A stretch of DNA of 64,000 nucleotides from Amborella trichopoda (GCF_000471905.2 NW_006499973.1:3453947-3517946); one strand, 5' to 3'; shown: positions 44,801 to 57,239, counted from the first letter of the stretch. A program made the numbers and translations. Notes: generated from the sequence alone by a model not told the origin.

Positions 44801-45420
44801 TTCGGGGGCACAAACTCGTCATACATATTACTAATGAGCAGCATCCCACCAATGAAATACAGATCTAGCACTACTTCCCCATGATCGAGCAGCCATGTGT
44901 TGCTAACATGGCTCCAAGTCTTCAAAAGTACCTTGACCGTGTTCTAGCAACGGTCGTAGTAGCCCGCTGAGCACTAAATGGCAGTCAGTAGGGAAGCATG
45001 CTTCAAAATGTCCCTATACCGATTGAGCACTCTTATGGTTCAGGAAGAGTACCCCTTTAGGTACTGGTGTTCCCCTTGTACCCGCAAGCCAGCATAAGAC
45101 CATTTCATGCCTGAGGTTTTTACCATCCTCTTACCTAGAGTGGGCAAGTACCCATTGGAGGCTATGTTTTGGTGCAGGCAATGAAGGAGGCCCACCCCTT
45201 CCTCTAACCCCACATTATCGTCAATGTCCTCCCTCACCCCAAAGCGGACGGGGTCACTAACATAGGTGACGCTCAAAGGCCACCATGGTTCACATAAAGC
45301 CTCAGTAAGCCAGATTGGCTCACCTCTCACCAAGATTTTGCTAATGAATTCATTGGTGCAAAGCTCCCCTGCTCGTGGGAGGTTCTTCACTTCTGGAATA
45401 ACACTTGAAGGCTGGGTCAT
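41874..45420 (-). pseudogene. PMD-like gene copy 1, antisense in LTR element, broken
   Basis: Near full-length match to copy 2. From the methionine at 45420: VRGEPIWLTEALCEPWWPLS; then a core with NTWLLDHGEVVLDLYFIGGM, FFYGDCDDEAG and FLTAYLVLFLCKF...FYVACDMVRG. These resemble the plant mobile domain (NTF..GE.TITL.D...GG and AYL..WLS.F...A..LA.G). Then YYGLGAMSRG, FVDELGKSLDS, LSSVFKWKEGRKVAGYEERP, an acidic Ser/Glu/Pro-rich stretch (about 330 residues) and a C-terminal coiled coil ending YRGKIDEAIDRF at 41874. About ten stops, most at expected Trp codons, and at least two frameshifts break it. PMD proteins act in gene silencing and also occur in transposable elements; what this one did is unknown. 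Confidence 0.7.
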
Positions 45421-45519
45421 TAGATCAAAAGCTGTGCTGTTAAAGCGACCGCGAAAACCTACACTCTCAAGGGCGTATCACCAATTGGTCACTCAAGGCA
45501 TAATGCAGACAAGCTATCA

Positions 45520-45660
45520 TCGTCTCGCAGCCAGGGGCAGGACTATCGTTGTCTGCCCATGGAGATGGTATCACCGACTGCAGAAGGCAGGACTATCACC
45601 GTCTCGCAACCAAAGGGGGTATTGTCATCTCACGTCTATGGGGCTATTGCCGTCTAAAAG
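45520..45660. repeat. Short tandem repeat CTATCACCGTCTCGCAACC
   Basis: About five units of 25-30 bp with CTATC(A/G)(C/T)CGTCT. Takes the position that the GCCGGCTGTGTT array has before copy 3. Confidence 0.75.
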
Positions 45661-46427
45661 GAGAAACACTTGACCACACATGCGACACACCACGTCCCTC
45701 GAAATTCGAGCACGTCGCCTAACACTCGTGGCGTGGCCTATCACCACACGTGTAGAGGGCGACTATTTGCAGTCCCATGACCCTTCGTCTGCTCGACTGT
45801 TACGGCCTTGCAACGCCTCAAGTTCTCACTGGCATTTCCTCTCCTGACCGGGAAAACACTTCTCCACCCACCAGGAATCTCTGTCTGACCCTGTTCTTTC
45901 CACTTTCTGATAGACGAGGATATCAAATAAACCACCAGAATCCCCAGAAAGCTTCCCTGTGACCTACGGGCTTCCCTTCTCCCTGTTTTCGCACCTCTGC
46001 AGCTCACCACAACTCAACGAAGTTTCTCTGTGTTTTCGAAGAGCCCACTGCTGCTCCTCCTTTTTCTCTTCGGAAGACCAAAGACCATCATATTCCCCTG
46101 ACTTCTTTGAAACTTTCCCTTCAACAGCTGAACTATTGAAAAAGCACCGAAACTCCGACAGAGCACCACTGCAAATTTTGCTAAGGCTCTGAGAAGCCTT
46201 GTTTCCTCCTCATAAAGCCTTGAAACTCTCTAAAAGCATCCTCAAGCACAATACGAAGCTCCATGACCTGCTCAAGCTCTCTTGAGGACTGTTGAAGGCC
46301 TGTATGCTACGAATATTGGCCGGGAAACTCTTGCCAGAAATCTCTTATCAGAAGCTCTAGTTCTCTCTCTCTCTCTCTAAAACTCTCTTCGACAGTCTTC
46401 GGTAAAACAGTAAAATGAGGTTTTCCC

Positions 46428-46436
46428 CCTTTTATA
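46428..46436 (-). promoter_or_regulatory. TATA box upstream of PMD-like copy 1
   Basis: Minus strand GTATAAAAGGGGGAAAACC, about 1.0 kb before the methionine at 45420. It matches the site at 29493-29500 in sequence and distance. Confidence 0.65.
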
Positions 46437-46539
46437 CTCAGCAGTGCCACAAATTTCCCTTCCCAAATTCGAATGATGCTCCATTCCCCACCTTCTAATG
46501 ACAACAAGACCAGGCCAGGGTGGGTCAAACCCGAGACCC

Positions 46540-46770
46540 GAAAGGGTTATCACCTCGTGCTCCGCCACGAAGCTATTGACGCTTGCTTCGTCAAGGAGCT
46601 ATCACCGCGAGCTTTGTCAAGGAGCTATTGTCACGCACTCCACCAAGATGCTATCGAGGCGCGCTTCATCAAGGAGTTAACTCTACATGCCTCACCAAGT
46701 TGTTAAACGCCATGTGCTTCACCCAAGGATTAATGCCGCATGCAACATCCAAGACCTAGTGCCGTGCACA
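46540..46770. repeat. Tandem repeat of CAAGGAGCTAT units
   Basis: Six or so units of about 30-35 bp with TTCGTCAAGGAGCTATCACC-type sequence and decay toward the right. Confidence 0.75.
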
Positions 46771-46899
46771 TGCCATGGCACTTCCATCTCGACCATCGTT
46801 CTACATTCTCAGGAAGTTCATTCCCTGCATCACGGTCTCACTCCTCAAGGAGTTCAGCCACCAATGACGATCATGAACCCCATGGGGTCACATTCCCTC

Positions 46900-47300
46900 A
46901 CCACTCAATGGTCCGTGCTACAAGACCTTAAACTGCATAGCCATGGTCTGTGTTGCATGACCTTAAACTGCATAGCCATGGTCCGTGCTACATGACCTTA
47001 AACTGCATAGCCATGGTCCATGCTACATTACCTTAAACTACATAGCCATGGTCCGTGCTGCAAGACCTTAAACTGTACAACCACAGTTTGGATGCACGAC
47101 CCTAAACTGCATGGTCCAACCTATATGACCTTAAACTGTAGCGGAGGTCTAGTTGCACGACCTTAAACTGCATGGTCCTAGCTGTATGAATTTAAACTGC
47201 ATAGCTATGGTCCAAGCTATACAACTCTTAACTATAGCACACGTTCTAGTGGCACGACGTTAAACTGCACAACAAGTGGTCTCAAAGGCAAGACCTTAAA
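46900..47300. repeat. TGACCTTAAACTGCATAGCC array
   Basis: About ten units of 30-38 bp combining CATGACCTTAAACTGCATAG with CCATGGTCCGTGCTA. Same family as 30560-30800 and 48520-48780. Confidence 0.9.
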
Positions 47301-47589
47301 CATGCCCTCAGGTCTCGAGGCAAACCGCTCGAGGCAAATCCTTCGGGGTAGTCACTGTCAAATGACGAGCGTGTTGATCCTCCCCTACGGGTCATCACGA
47401 GTAAAAATGTCAAATGTCCCTGTAGCAAGACATTAAATTGCGCAACATTTAGTTCTTTCACATGACTATAAACTGCTTCCTGTGCTTACATGGCTCTAAG
47501 GGGTTACCGCATGACACCATCCTACACATCCACTACTGCATCCTTCTTCACAATCCCTCAGTGAAAGGACATCACCCTTTCGAGGTGTT

Positions 47590-47960
47590 CTTCCAAATCA
47601 AGATGTATCGCGGTTCTAACTGTCAGGCTTCGAAGTAGAGCATGCAATCGTCAAGGCATGTGACCGCCTCTATAAAGCCATATATTAAAGAGGTGTACTA
47701 CAGTTCTGATTGTGAAGCTTCGAAGCAAAGCTTGCACTTCAAAGCATACATCTGTCTCTACAAAGCCATATCACAAAGAGGTGTACCATAGTTCCGATTA
47801 TGAGGCTTCCAAGAAAAGCACGTAACCATCAAAGCATGCACTCGTCTCTCAGAGGCATACCATAGTTTCGACTATGAGGCTTCAAAGAACAGCATGCAAG
47901 GCATACACGCACCTCTATAAAGCAATATCTCAAAGAGGCATACCACAGTCTCAATCGTAT
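47590..47960. repeat. 75-90 bp tandem repeat, four to five units
   Basis: Anchors AGAGG(T/C)(G/A)TACCA at 47690, 47778, 47852 and 47934, each followed by AGTT(C/T)-GA-T(A/G)TGA(A/G)GCTTC. Spacing varies. Confidence 0.85.
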
Positions 47961-48149
47961 ACCTCTACACCTGATAGGGCGCTTTCACCACCTATTGTAC
48001 CCATTCCATGCATCACCATTTCCCAAGACTCTCCTGCTCTCCATTTTACCCAGTTGAGTCACATCACTCATAGCCCCCTTAAGCCTCCGTCATACACCTT
48101 AACTATCATGGTGTCATGCGTTCCATTATGCTAGACCCCGTTATCCCAA

Positions 48150-48780
48150 GTGCATTCCATCAGCATCCCCAGTGGAGTTAGGTGCATGAAAAAGAGAAAG
48201 GGGTTGTGCCTAACCCCTTTAATCCCCAATGGATTTGTTTTGCACCAACACCCCCAGTAGGAGTCACATCCGTATTGCAACCCATTATCCCTAGCAAAGT
48301 TACATGAAGTCTCATCCTTCACCCCAGGGAGTCACACTTGCCCTCTTGATCACTAGTGAATTTCGCTTCCGTTTGCCACTCCTTGTAGGGCCACCATCTT
48401 CATTTAAAACTCCCTGCCTGTGTATAGCCTTACCTATCTTATCCCTAAGGAGTCAGGTTGTTATCTACAGACCTATCCCCCATGGAGCTTCACCTATATG
48501 GCGACCCGCATATTGGTCCGTGCTGTATGGCCTTAAACTGCATAGCCTTGGTCCAGGTGCACAACCCTAAACTATATTGTCCAAACTATATGACCTTAAA
48601 CTATAACGGAGGTCTAGTTGTACGACTTTAAACTGCATGGTCCTAGCTGCATGACTTTAAACTGCATAATCGTGGTCCAAGCTATATGACCTTAAAATAA
48701 AGTGCACGTCCTGGTCGCATGACATTAAACTGCTTTGCTCAGGTCCTGAAGGTATGACCTTAAAGACGCCCCCACATATG
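48150..48780. repeat. CCCAATGGAGT and TGACCTTAAACT arrays, second set
   Basis: Repeats the 30150-30800 order: CCCAGTGGAGTTAGGTGCAT-type phrases, then TGACCTTAAACT units from 48520. This shows the whole block was copied with the element. Confidence 0.85.
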
Positions 48781-49149
48781 TGCACACTCCCTTTATGTGC
48801 ATCTTGACACATGCTTTCCCCAACCGACCCGTTTGTGTGCGCACACCACCTTCATTGTCTCCCTAGTGAATTTTTTCGCTTCATTATTACCATCCATCAT
48901 TCCCCTGTAAGTCTTACCTATGCTCACAAAATGGCGAACCATCTCACAATCCATACTCATCGTCAGCTAGTGGGTCACAACTGTTCACCCACCATTCATA
49001 CATCATCCATCCTTCACAGGCAACCTCGTGCCGTCCCCCCCAAGTGAGTCAAAAGCATCACCATACTCACTTTGTGACCCTAAACTATAGTGCACGTCCT
49101 GAGTGCATGACGTTAAAAGGCTTCGCACAGGTCTCGAAGGCATGACCCT

Positions 49150-49450
49150 AAACACACCTTCACAAAAATACAGGCATGGTGTACACCTAGACAAGAGAAC
49201 GCCATGAGTAAAATGACGGACAGGCATGGTCACTAAACCATGAGTAAAAGAGTTTTGTAAAAACAAAAAGCAGGCACGGTGAAGACCCCATAACGGCACC
49301 GTGAGAAAAAACGGATGAAAGGGGTGGACATGATGGCAAAGTCATGGGTAAAAGAGCTCAAAAATAAAGGAAGATTGGTGAAAAGCATCTCTACGGTGCC
49401 ATTTCCCCTGTTCAAGTAAAAACCCGCAAAGGGCGCTTGGACCAACAAAA
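49150..49450 (+). repeat. Hairpin-GTAAAA module preceding unit U4
   Basis: Hairpins CATGGT/ACCATG (49225-49242), CACGGTG/CACCGTG (49275-49303) and ACATGA/GTCATG near 49329-49345, each followed by GAGTAAAA or GGGTAAAA. Confidence 0.75.
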
Positions 49451-51614
49451 CAAGTTGACATACTACCATAGCCTTAGCCACATCCAATTGCCAAACAGTC
49501 ATAATCCTAGCTAATGAGTTCTACCTAAAATCCTCAACTGCCAGCATCCAATTACAACACAATGGCTCACCCGGGAGTGAGAACCTCATAAGATCTCCCA
49601 CACTTCAACTCCAAAAACAAACAGAGTCCTTGAGGGTGAAGGCGATGATAGAAAGATCCCTCCAAAATGCTAAAGACCATCACAAAGGCAAGAAATTGAC
49701 AAAGCCACCTGCCAAAGACTTTAGGGTTATTCCTTGTCAGAGCATAACCTGCTAGAGACTTCAGGGTTATTCCAAGCCATGAGATCGCCTCGCCTAAAAC
49801 CTTCCTTAGCCGATAGGCTCAAACTTTCAGGACTGGTCAGAAGCCCTCGACTGGACCCTGCAGGATGGGGTCCACGAGGTCGCCTCGCCAAAATTCCCCC
49901 TAGCCGACAGGCCCATATCTTCGGGATAAGTCAGAAGCCCCCAATTGGACCCCTCTAGATGGGACGTACAGAGATACCCTGATCATCAAAAGCAAACCTG
50001 GTGTAGCAGTAAATAATGCAGACCGAAGGTTCATAGCACTTGACCACCAGATAGGCACGATTTTGACCAATGAGGTCCTTACAAAATCCTCAAGCTGTCA
50101 GAATAAAAAATAGTCCCTCGAGGGTGAGGATTTCAACAGATTCCTCAAAAGTCTTTTTTCCCCCCTAAAGTCTCACGGATGGACCCGTACATTATGTCCA
50201 AATGTCTGAGCAACCTAGTTACAGCGTTGCGTGGACCTCCTCAGCGTTCATGTAGTCCTGTGGCTAGCCAGGGGAAATCTCACAAATGGTTGTACTTCTC
50301 GTTTCTCTCAAAGCACAACATTCGGCAGGGCATGCTGTTGGAAGACATTTTTCATCATCATGGGTCCCTGGTCAATAAAGCCTAACAAATACTAGAAATT
50401 TTGATTGTCTCAGAATAGCCCCAAAACTAGTCAAGATCTTCATAAAGACTCTCAAAAGTCTCCTGCCAAGTTTTCTTGAATTCCGACATGTCTAAGGCAA
50501 TGCAGACTGAGAAATAATTTAGGTTGAATCAACCTCAAGCACCCTGAAACGGGCCCTATAACTAGCACTATATTTTCAGTATCTTAATTTGCTATGGGAC
50601 AACCGCCATTGGATTTGGCATGGTTGAAAAAGCCCAAGGTCAAATTTCAGCTTAAACGGACACTCCAGGAAGAAGTTATAGGTGAAAGAGTGAAACAGAA
50701 GGAGCCACACACTATTCCCATGCGGTCAATCTGCAACTCAACTCCATTAAAGGGGGAGTCACAAATAGTGACTTTCGATACTCATATCTTCTCTGTCTCG
50801 AGTCAGATCGCCCCAAAATTTGTTAAGCATATTCGTCTCATCAAGACGAGCGTTATGATATGTAGCACGTCTCATGCCATGCCTGAGCGTCAAGAAAAGC
50901 TAGAGAGAAGTTGCTGATCCATAATGAAAGTGCAAAAAAATCAACAGTGCCGTACCTCGCTCGAGCGACAAAATCACGCCTCTCACGACCCAGATCGACA
51001 CAAGACCAATTCCATCACGTGCATAAGGTCTCGGGCTATCTCTGGCCTGAACCCCGTACATGATGAACGGTTAGATTCCACACATTAAACCGATGAAGTG
51101 ACTGCAAATTTCGACATTGGAATTCCAGATTCCGACAAAAACTCCAAAGTTGCAAAACCTTCGTCCGGATATGGAATCGAGCTGCATTTGTTGCCACGTG
51201 ATCGTGACAGCATGATCAATGTGATCCAACAAAGATATCATAGAAAAAAATCAAGGAACGAGCACACTATCGATCCGAAGTATCAATATCCATTCAAATT
51301 TAAGTCGCATGATCGTGGCCTAAAAACATGATTTATGGCTCAAAGTTGGTATCAAATTGATCGTCATGCCGAGCCCTATAAGAAAACAATCATCTTTTAA
51401 TCAACCATACATCAGAACAACCCTGGATCATCCATGAAAAATCATGCACGTTCTAAGGCAGTAGAGGAACTGTTTTGAAATTTAACAAATTGTTAAAAAG
51501 GGGCAAATATATCATTTTGTACCCTATTTTCTATTTTCTTTTAATTCAGTTAAATATTAATTTCCAACAATTAGGTTTAATTTCGATCAAGCCACTCATG
51601 TTTGGGCACAATTC

Positions 51615-51622
51615 TATATATA
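51615..51622 (+). promoter_or_regulatory. TATA box of unit U4
   Basis: TATATATA in CATGTTTGGGCACAATTC then TATATATACCACATAC, nearly identical to U3. Confidence 0.65.
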
Positions 51623-51841
51623 CCACATACCATCATTGTACGCAAAGGATGAAACCCTTCACAAAAGAGAGAGTTTTTGCTTAATAAAATTTCTCTTTCT
51701 TCTCATTGTTGGTCACATTTTGTGAGAGAGAGAAAGGAGAGATAAACTTTTGGATCTGTACCCCTAGGCTCAAGGTAAATCTTCTCCCTCTTTTTTTCTT
51801 TCTTCTTCTTCTTCTTCATCTAAGCCTCCCTCAGCGACCAC

Positions 51842-51940
51842 GCACGACAGTGGTAGTGGCGTGCATGCCTCTTTCTTTTCTTTTTTCCTCCTTTCTATGG
51901 TTCCACAGGTCGTGCATGGCAATGGCAGCGCCATGCACGA
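51842..51940 (+). repeat. Two hairpins in the CT-rich zone of U4
   Basis: First: GCACG/CGTGC (51842-51864). Second: TCGTGCATGGC and GCCATGCACGA (51910-51940), a perfect 11-bp stem with a 9-nt loop. Confidence 0.8.
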
Positions 51941-52593
51941 GCTCTTTTATCCTTCTATTCGTTCATCTTTATCTCCCAGTGGCGCCTGCAAACGGTGCTG
52001 CTCATCGCCATTCACAGAGAGGTCCTCAATGTCTCAGTGAAGAGCACAAACGATGAAACTTATTACCGCCAGCAAGGATCTCCTCCCCTGTTGCACACAT
52101 GTTGCAGACGGTGATGCCTATCGCTGCCTAGGAGGGGTCGCGACAACACCTGTTGTCGTTCGTGAGCTAGGTGCCTATCACCATTCGTGAGGTTCCTACG
52201 CATGTTCGATGTCTATTGTCGTTCGCAGGTTCCTCTTGCATCCCATGCTTATTGTCGTGTGCCTTACGAAGAACTGTCGCAGCACGCTTTATAAATGGCT
52301 ATTGCCACGCGCTTCACAAGAGGCTATCGCCACGCACGCATGGGTGTGCTGCCTTCTTGTGTTGCCAACGACAATGCCTAGCGCTACCCATAGTTCATTG
52401 CTCACCCTCTAACCGTGAGCAGTAGTGTCAAGCGCTCTCCAAGGGCCGTGACGCTGTTACTCCATGGTTGTGAGTGGCAACACCTAGCACCATTGGGACC
52501 CCACCTCTTTGTCATCTCATCCTCATTTTCAAGCCCTCTCCTCTTCATCTCCCTAACTTCTCACATTCTTAGCCACACGAATGTGCATTGCCT

Positions 52594-52628
52594 TAAGACA
52601 AGGGTGGGTCCTTCGGCCCACTTGCCTT
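52594..52628 (+). other. 3' end hairpin of U4
   Basis: AAGACAAGGGTGGG and CCCACTTGCCTT around TCCTTCGG. Nearly the same as U1. Confidence 0.6.
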
Positions 52629-53049
52629 GCAAATTACTCATAGTAGTGTTGTGTAGAAAATAAGGGGATTTCAGGTCAAGGGAGGCGATTCCAAACCAGC
52701 TGAAGTAATTGGAGGGCTTTTCGATGTGATCTAAGAGGGCACCTACACGAGTCAGCCCGAGTAAGTCACAGACCCAGGTGTGGTTCATCCCTACCTCACA
52801 TCCAAAATTCCATCTTTCACTAGTTGGACACCTGTCCTTGTTCCTAAATAAGGTTCCCGAGAGAGCGATCTCAGGTCTTGGATCTCCCGAACCCGAGACA
52901 CGTGTCACCCGATCACCTAGATCCAGGGAGGCGAGATCGAGGCACCTAATCACCTGGGCTTTCCACAAAACCCGAGACACGTGCGGCCAGGTTAACCTGA
53001 CACAGAGGGTGATATTGAGGCATTTAACCATTACGGTCCTGATGGCATC

Positions 53050-53420
53050 ACCCTAAAAGTGGCTTCCACAAAAGACGAACATGACGAAAACCTGAAAGGG
53101 GTCATGGGCAAAAACGTCAAAAGAAGATAAAATAAAACATTATGGGGTACGGTAGCACCATCTGCTATCGTGAGCAAAAGACATCAAAAAATAAAAAAAC
53201 GAGCATGATGAAAACCTGAAAGGGCATTGTGAGTAAAAATGGAAATAATGGGAGACATGGAGTAAACATCATGGGAAAAAGTTCCACAAAACGAATCTCA
53301 CGAGGTTTTTCAAAAACCAAGAATGGCGCATGCCTCAAGGACTTAAACAAAAACCCAAAAGGGCGTTTAAGTCAAAGACACGAGAAGGGTGGACATGTCC
53401 ACATAGGACGCCGGTAGCAA
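53050..53420 (+). repeat. Hairpin-GTAAAA module after U4
   Basis: Units such as CGAGCATGATGAAAACCTGA then AAGGGCATTGTGAGTAAAAA. It lies between U4 and the 3' end of PMD-like copy 2, unlike the other modules, which precede a unit. Confidence 0.6.
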
Positions 53421-53558
53421 ATGAATGCAAACCACAAAAAAGGGAGAAGGTAGACCTAATCATAAAACAAAAGTGGAATTTCATTCCATACAGCCTGTTA
53501 ACATCCATGTACAAGTCAGGGCAAACATTGGCAAAGAAAGATGTAAAGAAGGGCTCTC

Positions 53559-56500
53559 TCAGAAACGATCAACGACCTCATTGATCTTCGCTCTCGCTGC
53601 CTTAGAACACATGATAGCCTTTTGTGCATGTACCTTGAGATCAGTCATTGCTTGGGTAACTCGCGCCGAAGAGGCAGTCCTTAGTTCAATGGTACGATTG
53701 AGTCCGAAAATCCCATCGGTCAAGACCTGGTTCTTCGCTCTCCAGCAGTTCATTTCCCACTCCAGCTCATTGAACCCGTTCATCATCTTTAGAAGTTCCG
53801 CCTTTAGAGCCCTCAAATTGGCTAAGCAGGCTTCCTCTTACTTGTTAAATTCAGACTCTGAGCAACCATAGCGGCCTTTCTCTGCATGAATGCATCCACT
53901 TCCCCACGATGCTTCATAAGCAAAGCCTCCAAAGAGGCCAATTGAGCACCTTGTAGCCCATTAACTTCTGCCTCTTCCTTCAAAGCCTCCACTCGCTTAT
54001 CTTCAAGCTCATTCAAAATATTGTCAAAACGGACAAAGACCTCCTATTCACAATCTATAATGCTTAGAGCAGCAGCGCAGCCACAAAGGTTAGCAATCTC
54101 AGGGCCAAGCTCTGCAAGAGATTACCCCTTCAATAGTCGGAGACCCAATCATAGCATACCTATGATCATGACAGACTTTGCGCTAGAGGGTGGGCTGACC
54201 GTTGACAAACTCGAAGCCGAAGTCACTTCAGTTAAAGCAACGACGGTAAGGGCAGCAGCCATCTCTGGGGGCACATCTGTAAGGCCCACACTAAAAGACC
54301 CTTCTGGCTCTGAGTGAGACTCGACGTCTGATGACATAAAAACGAGGGCCCCAGCTACATTGATTGTATCAAAATGAGGAGCCACCATGGGTTGCTCGAA
54401 CATCACAATAACGTTAAGATCTTTCTTTGGGATGATGTCTGTAACCCCATCAATAGCCCCATCAGTGGCCCCACTAGCTGTGAAAGAGTGGCATTAGCTA
54501 CTTGTGGCCGCAATCCCACACCCCATTGTCCTCTGATGGGCCTGGTGAGTACTGTAGGGGGCGGGCTTGTGACAGTAAGTCATCTCCATCACTAGAAGAG
54601 GGTCGTTCTCCCTGGAACAAGAAGCCAAGTCAAAGCTAACCCTCCTAGAGGATGAAGGTGCAATTAGTGTTTGCTCTCGCACCGGATGCATAGTTGAAGG
54701 AATCACCTCTGATATGGAAGGAACACTGGCAAGATCAGGGGCCCCCGTGGTAGCCATGATCATATCTTCAAGCTTAGGTAAGACTGAGTGAGGAGAACTA
54801 ATCACAGACTGAGACCCAGACACTGATTTAGTCAACCTAGCACTCTTTTGTCGAGGAGAATTCTCTTAGGAAGGCTACGACTCAGAAACATCCGAGGTCA
54901 CTGGCTTCTTCATCTTTTTCTTCTCTCTTTGGGGTGGCTCAGGCCTCTCTGAATCATGGCCATACCTAAAACCAGCATCAGGGGTTGAATGGGGACCACT
55001 GCCAATAACGGCGTTATAATCTTGATTGGGGTGCCCCTCTCGACCGCCAACCTTTCGGCCTTGTTTCCATTCAAAGATAGAACAAAGGTGGTCGAAGAGC
55101 ATCCCCATCCTCTCTTTAAGAGCAAGAACTTGCGGTGATTCCTCATCCTCCTCCATCTCCTGGCACCCCAAGTTGTTCCCAGTCTTAGGGATACTCTAGC
55201 TCGAAGTGCTTCTCGAATGCCGATGGCACAAAGTTCTTGCCCTACTTGGTATCATGGCTCCAAGTTCTATTTTCCCCTTTCCAAGGATGATCCACGTGCC
55301 AATACCAGCTATTGGTGATTCGCCACCAATGCTAGTAGGTTTCTATAGCCTGCCATAATGAGGAACGATGAATTTATTCACCTCAGTGAGGTCTAAGCAT
55401 GTCGCTCAGGTAGTTCTCCCATGTGTTGCCTTCCAAGATTCGCAGCAAGTCCCCAAGTCATCCTTCTTCGTCTTGGCCCCTTCTTTCCTGTGTCGCTGCT
55501 CGAACAAGACAGTGAATGGGCATCCCTAGTCTAGGGTAATATGCTTCGAGCTTCGAGCCAAATGACATTATGAAAGGCAGTATACCTCCCCGTATGCTCA
55601 AAAGAAACATCAACTCGGCGATACCAGTAGTGGTACCATCCAACTCGTGGCCCAGTTGGTCGACAAAAGCACGGTTAGTGCAGCCACCCACAAGAAATGG
55701 GTTATGACGTGTGAAGAAAGAGTCACCACCAAATAAGCTTCGCACATGACCAGGGGTATGGAACTAGGCCTTATGACCTGTAATCTTCACAAGTTGAGGG
55801 CACATAGCTACATATAGAGCAGCATTTCTCGCATATGTACTTGGGAAGTAGGCGAAAAGCTAGCTGAACAGATAATGAGTTGGGAATGCTATCTTGAAAT
55901 TCCTTGGGAAGGCCTCTCCCCCTGCCAACTCTGGTCCGTCTCCTCCTTTAAATGGCTTGTCTCGAGAAATCGCCCCTAGGCCATAGTAAATGCTACAAAA
56001 CACTTGTTGTGCTAAGGCATACTGCATCCTCGTGCCATGTCATAGGCTGCAAAGAAGCAACCCAGTTGGATCACGTCACTCGAACCAGGGAGGGTGAACT
56101 TGCATGTGAAGAGCGACAGGTATGCAGCAAGGTAGACGTCGTCCTTCACTAACCTGCATACGAAGGTGGCATCAGTCACTTTCACCCTTTCCTTGCCCTT
56201 TCCGCCCAGATCACAATACTCCAGTTCTGTGGCATCAAGGCTCTCACCATAGAAGAACCTCACCCAACAGGAAAAGCTCACCTGATCGTCACTAGCTTAT
56301 GAACTGAGGAGCTGGTAGAGTTCAAACATCTGTCGGAGGCCGGGAGGAGGGACCTCAACCCCCAATGATTTTCCACCAAAGATGACAAAGTTGTGGGGGA
56401 CGAATTTGTCATACATGGCCCCCATCAGCGACAGACCCCCGATAAAGGGCAGGTTCAACAAGCAAATCTCTCCTTCACTATGACCAAAGGGCCAGGTGTT

Positions 56501-57003
56501 GCACAAATGGCTCCAAGTCTACAAGAGGGCCCTCATGGTATTGGAACAACGGTCAAAGTACCCAGCAAAACTCTGCACTGCCGATAGCAAAGAGGCGAGC
56601 TTGAGGAGATCCACATAAATATGAATGATTTCAAAGGTCTAAGGGTTGTACCCAATTAAAAATTGATGCTCACCCTACATTCTAAGCCCACGAGGTGACC
56701 AAATTAACCCCTTCATTTTGCCCATTCGTTTCCCAAGGTGGGGAGATCCTCACTGGAGGCTAGATCGCGGTGCAGGAAATTAAATAATGGAATCGCCTCT
56801 TCTTGGACGGTAGACTCCCCATCATTGGTCTCACAAATGTGAAAGTAGGCAGTCTCACTAGAAAAGGTAGCACTTAAAGGCCATTCCAAGGCACGAGCAA
56901 GCTTTGTGAGCCATATGGGCTGCCCTCTTACCAAATTAACACCTATGAAGGTGGCAGTCCCAAGCTCACCCAATTTAGGGAGGGAGTCCTTGACCAGGGG
57001 CAC
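53559..57003 (-). pseudogene. PMD-like gene copy 2, antisense in LTR element, broken
   Basis: From the methionine at 57003: VRGQPIWLTKLARALEWPLS, then GEHQFLIGYNP, LLSAVQSFAGYFDRCSNTM, TWSHLCNTWPFGHSEGEICL, NLPFIGGLSLMGAMYDKFVP, VRFFYGESLDAT, then DDVYLAAYLSLFTCKF and FFAAYDMARG. These are the plant mobile domain-like blocks. After one frameshift: YYGLGAISRDKPFKGG, AFVDQLGHELDG, LCSIFEWKQGRKVGGREGHP, a Ser/Pro-rich linker and a C-terminal coiled coil ending ARAKINEVVDRF. Fewer stops fall in its core than in copy 1. The gene is antisense to the LTR-like promoters. The whole is about 1,100 codons. The PMD call rests on motif pattern only. Confidence 0.7.
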
Positions 57004-57239
57004 AACATCGGGAAAGGCATGCAGAAAACAAGGTCAGGGGTGCCCAAAAAGTCAGAGAGAAGTCAGAGAAAAGTAGACATAAGGACTGGCAAAAATTTGG
57101 TAGCATCTCCCTTGTAAACTGGACTTTTTGAGAAAAAATGTACCTAACTGATCCAAGGCACCCAGGAGGATACTCAAGGAACTGAACCATGGGATGTACC
57201 CAAGCCAGATGAACCCCGACATAGCCCCCTTCTACTCAG

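Larger units (their letters stand above)
49720..53040 (+). mobile_element. LTR-like unit U4
   Basis: The most complete copy: a repeated GGAC-type start (49790-49970), AAAGCAAACCTGGTGTAGCA (49989), AGCACAACATTCGGCAGGGC (50310), CATGTCTAAGGCAATGCAGA (50488), GAGCCACACACTATTCCCAT (50702), TATA (51615), CT zone with hairpins (51780-51960), end hairpin (52594) and end GATCACCTAGATCC...GGCACCTAA (52911-52949), with a second partial end copy to 53040. It is shared between the PMD-like copies on either side. Confidence 0.7.
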
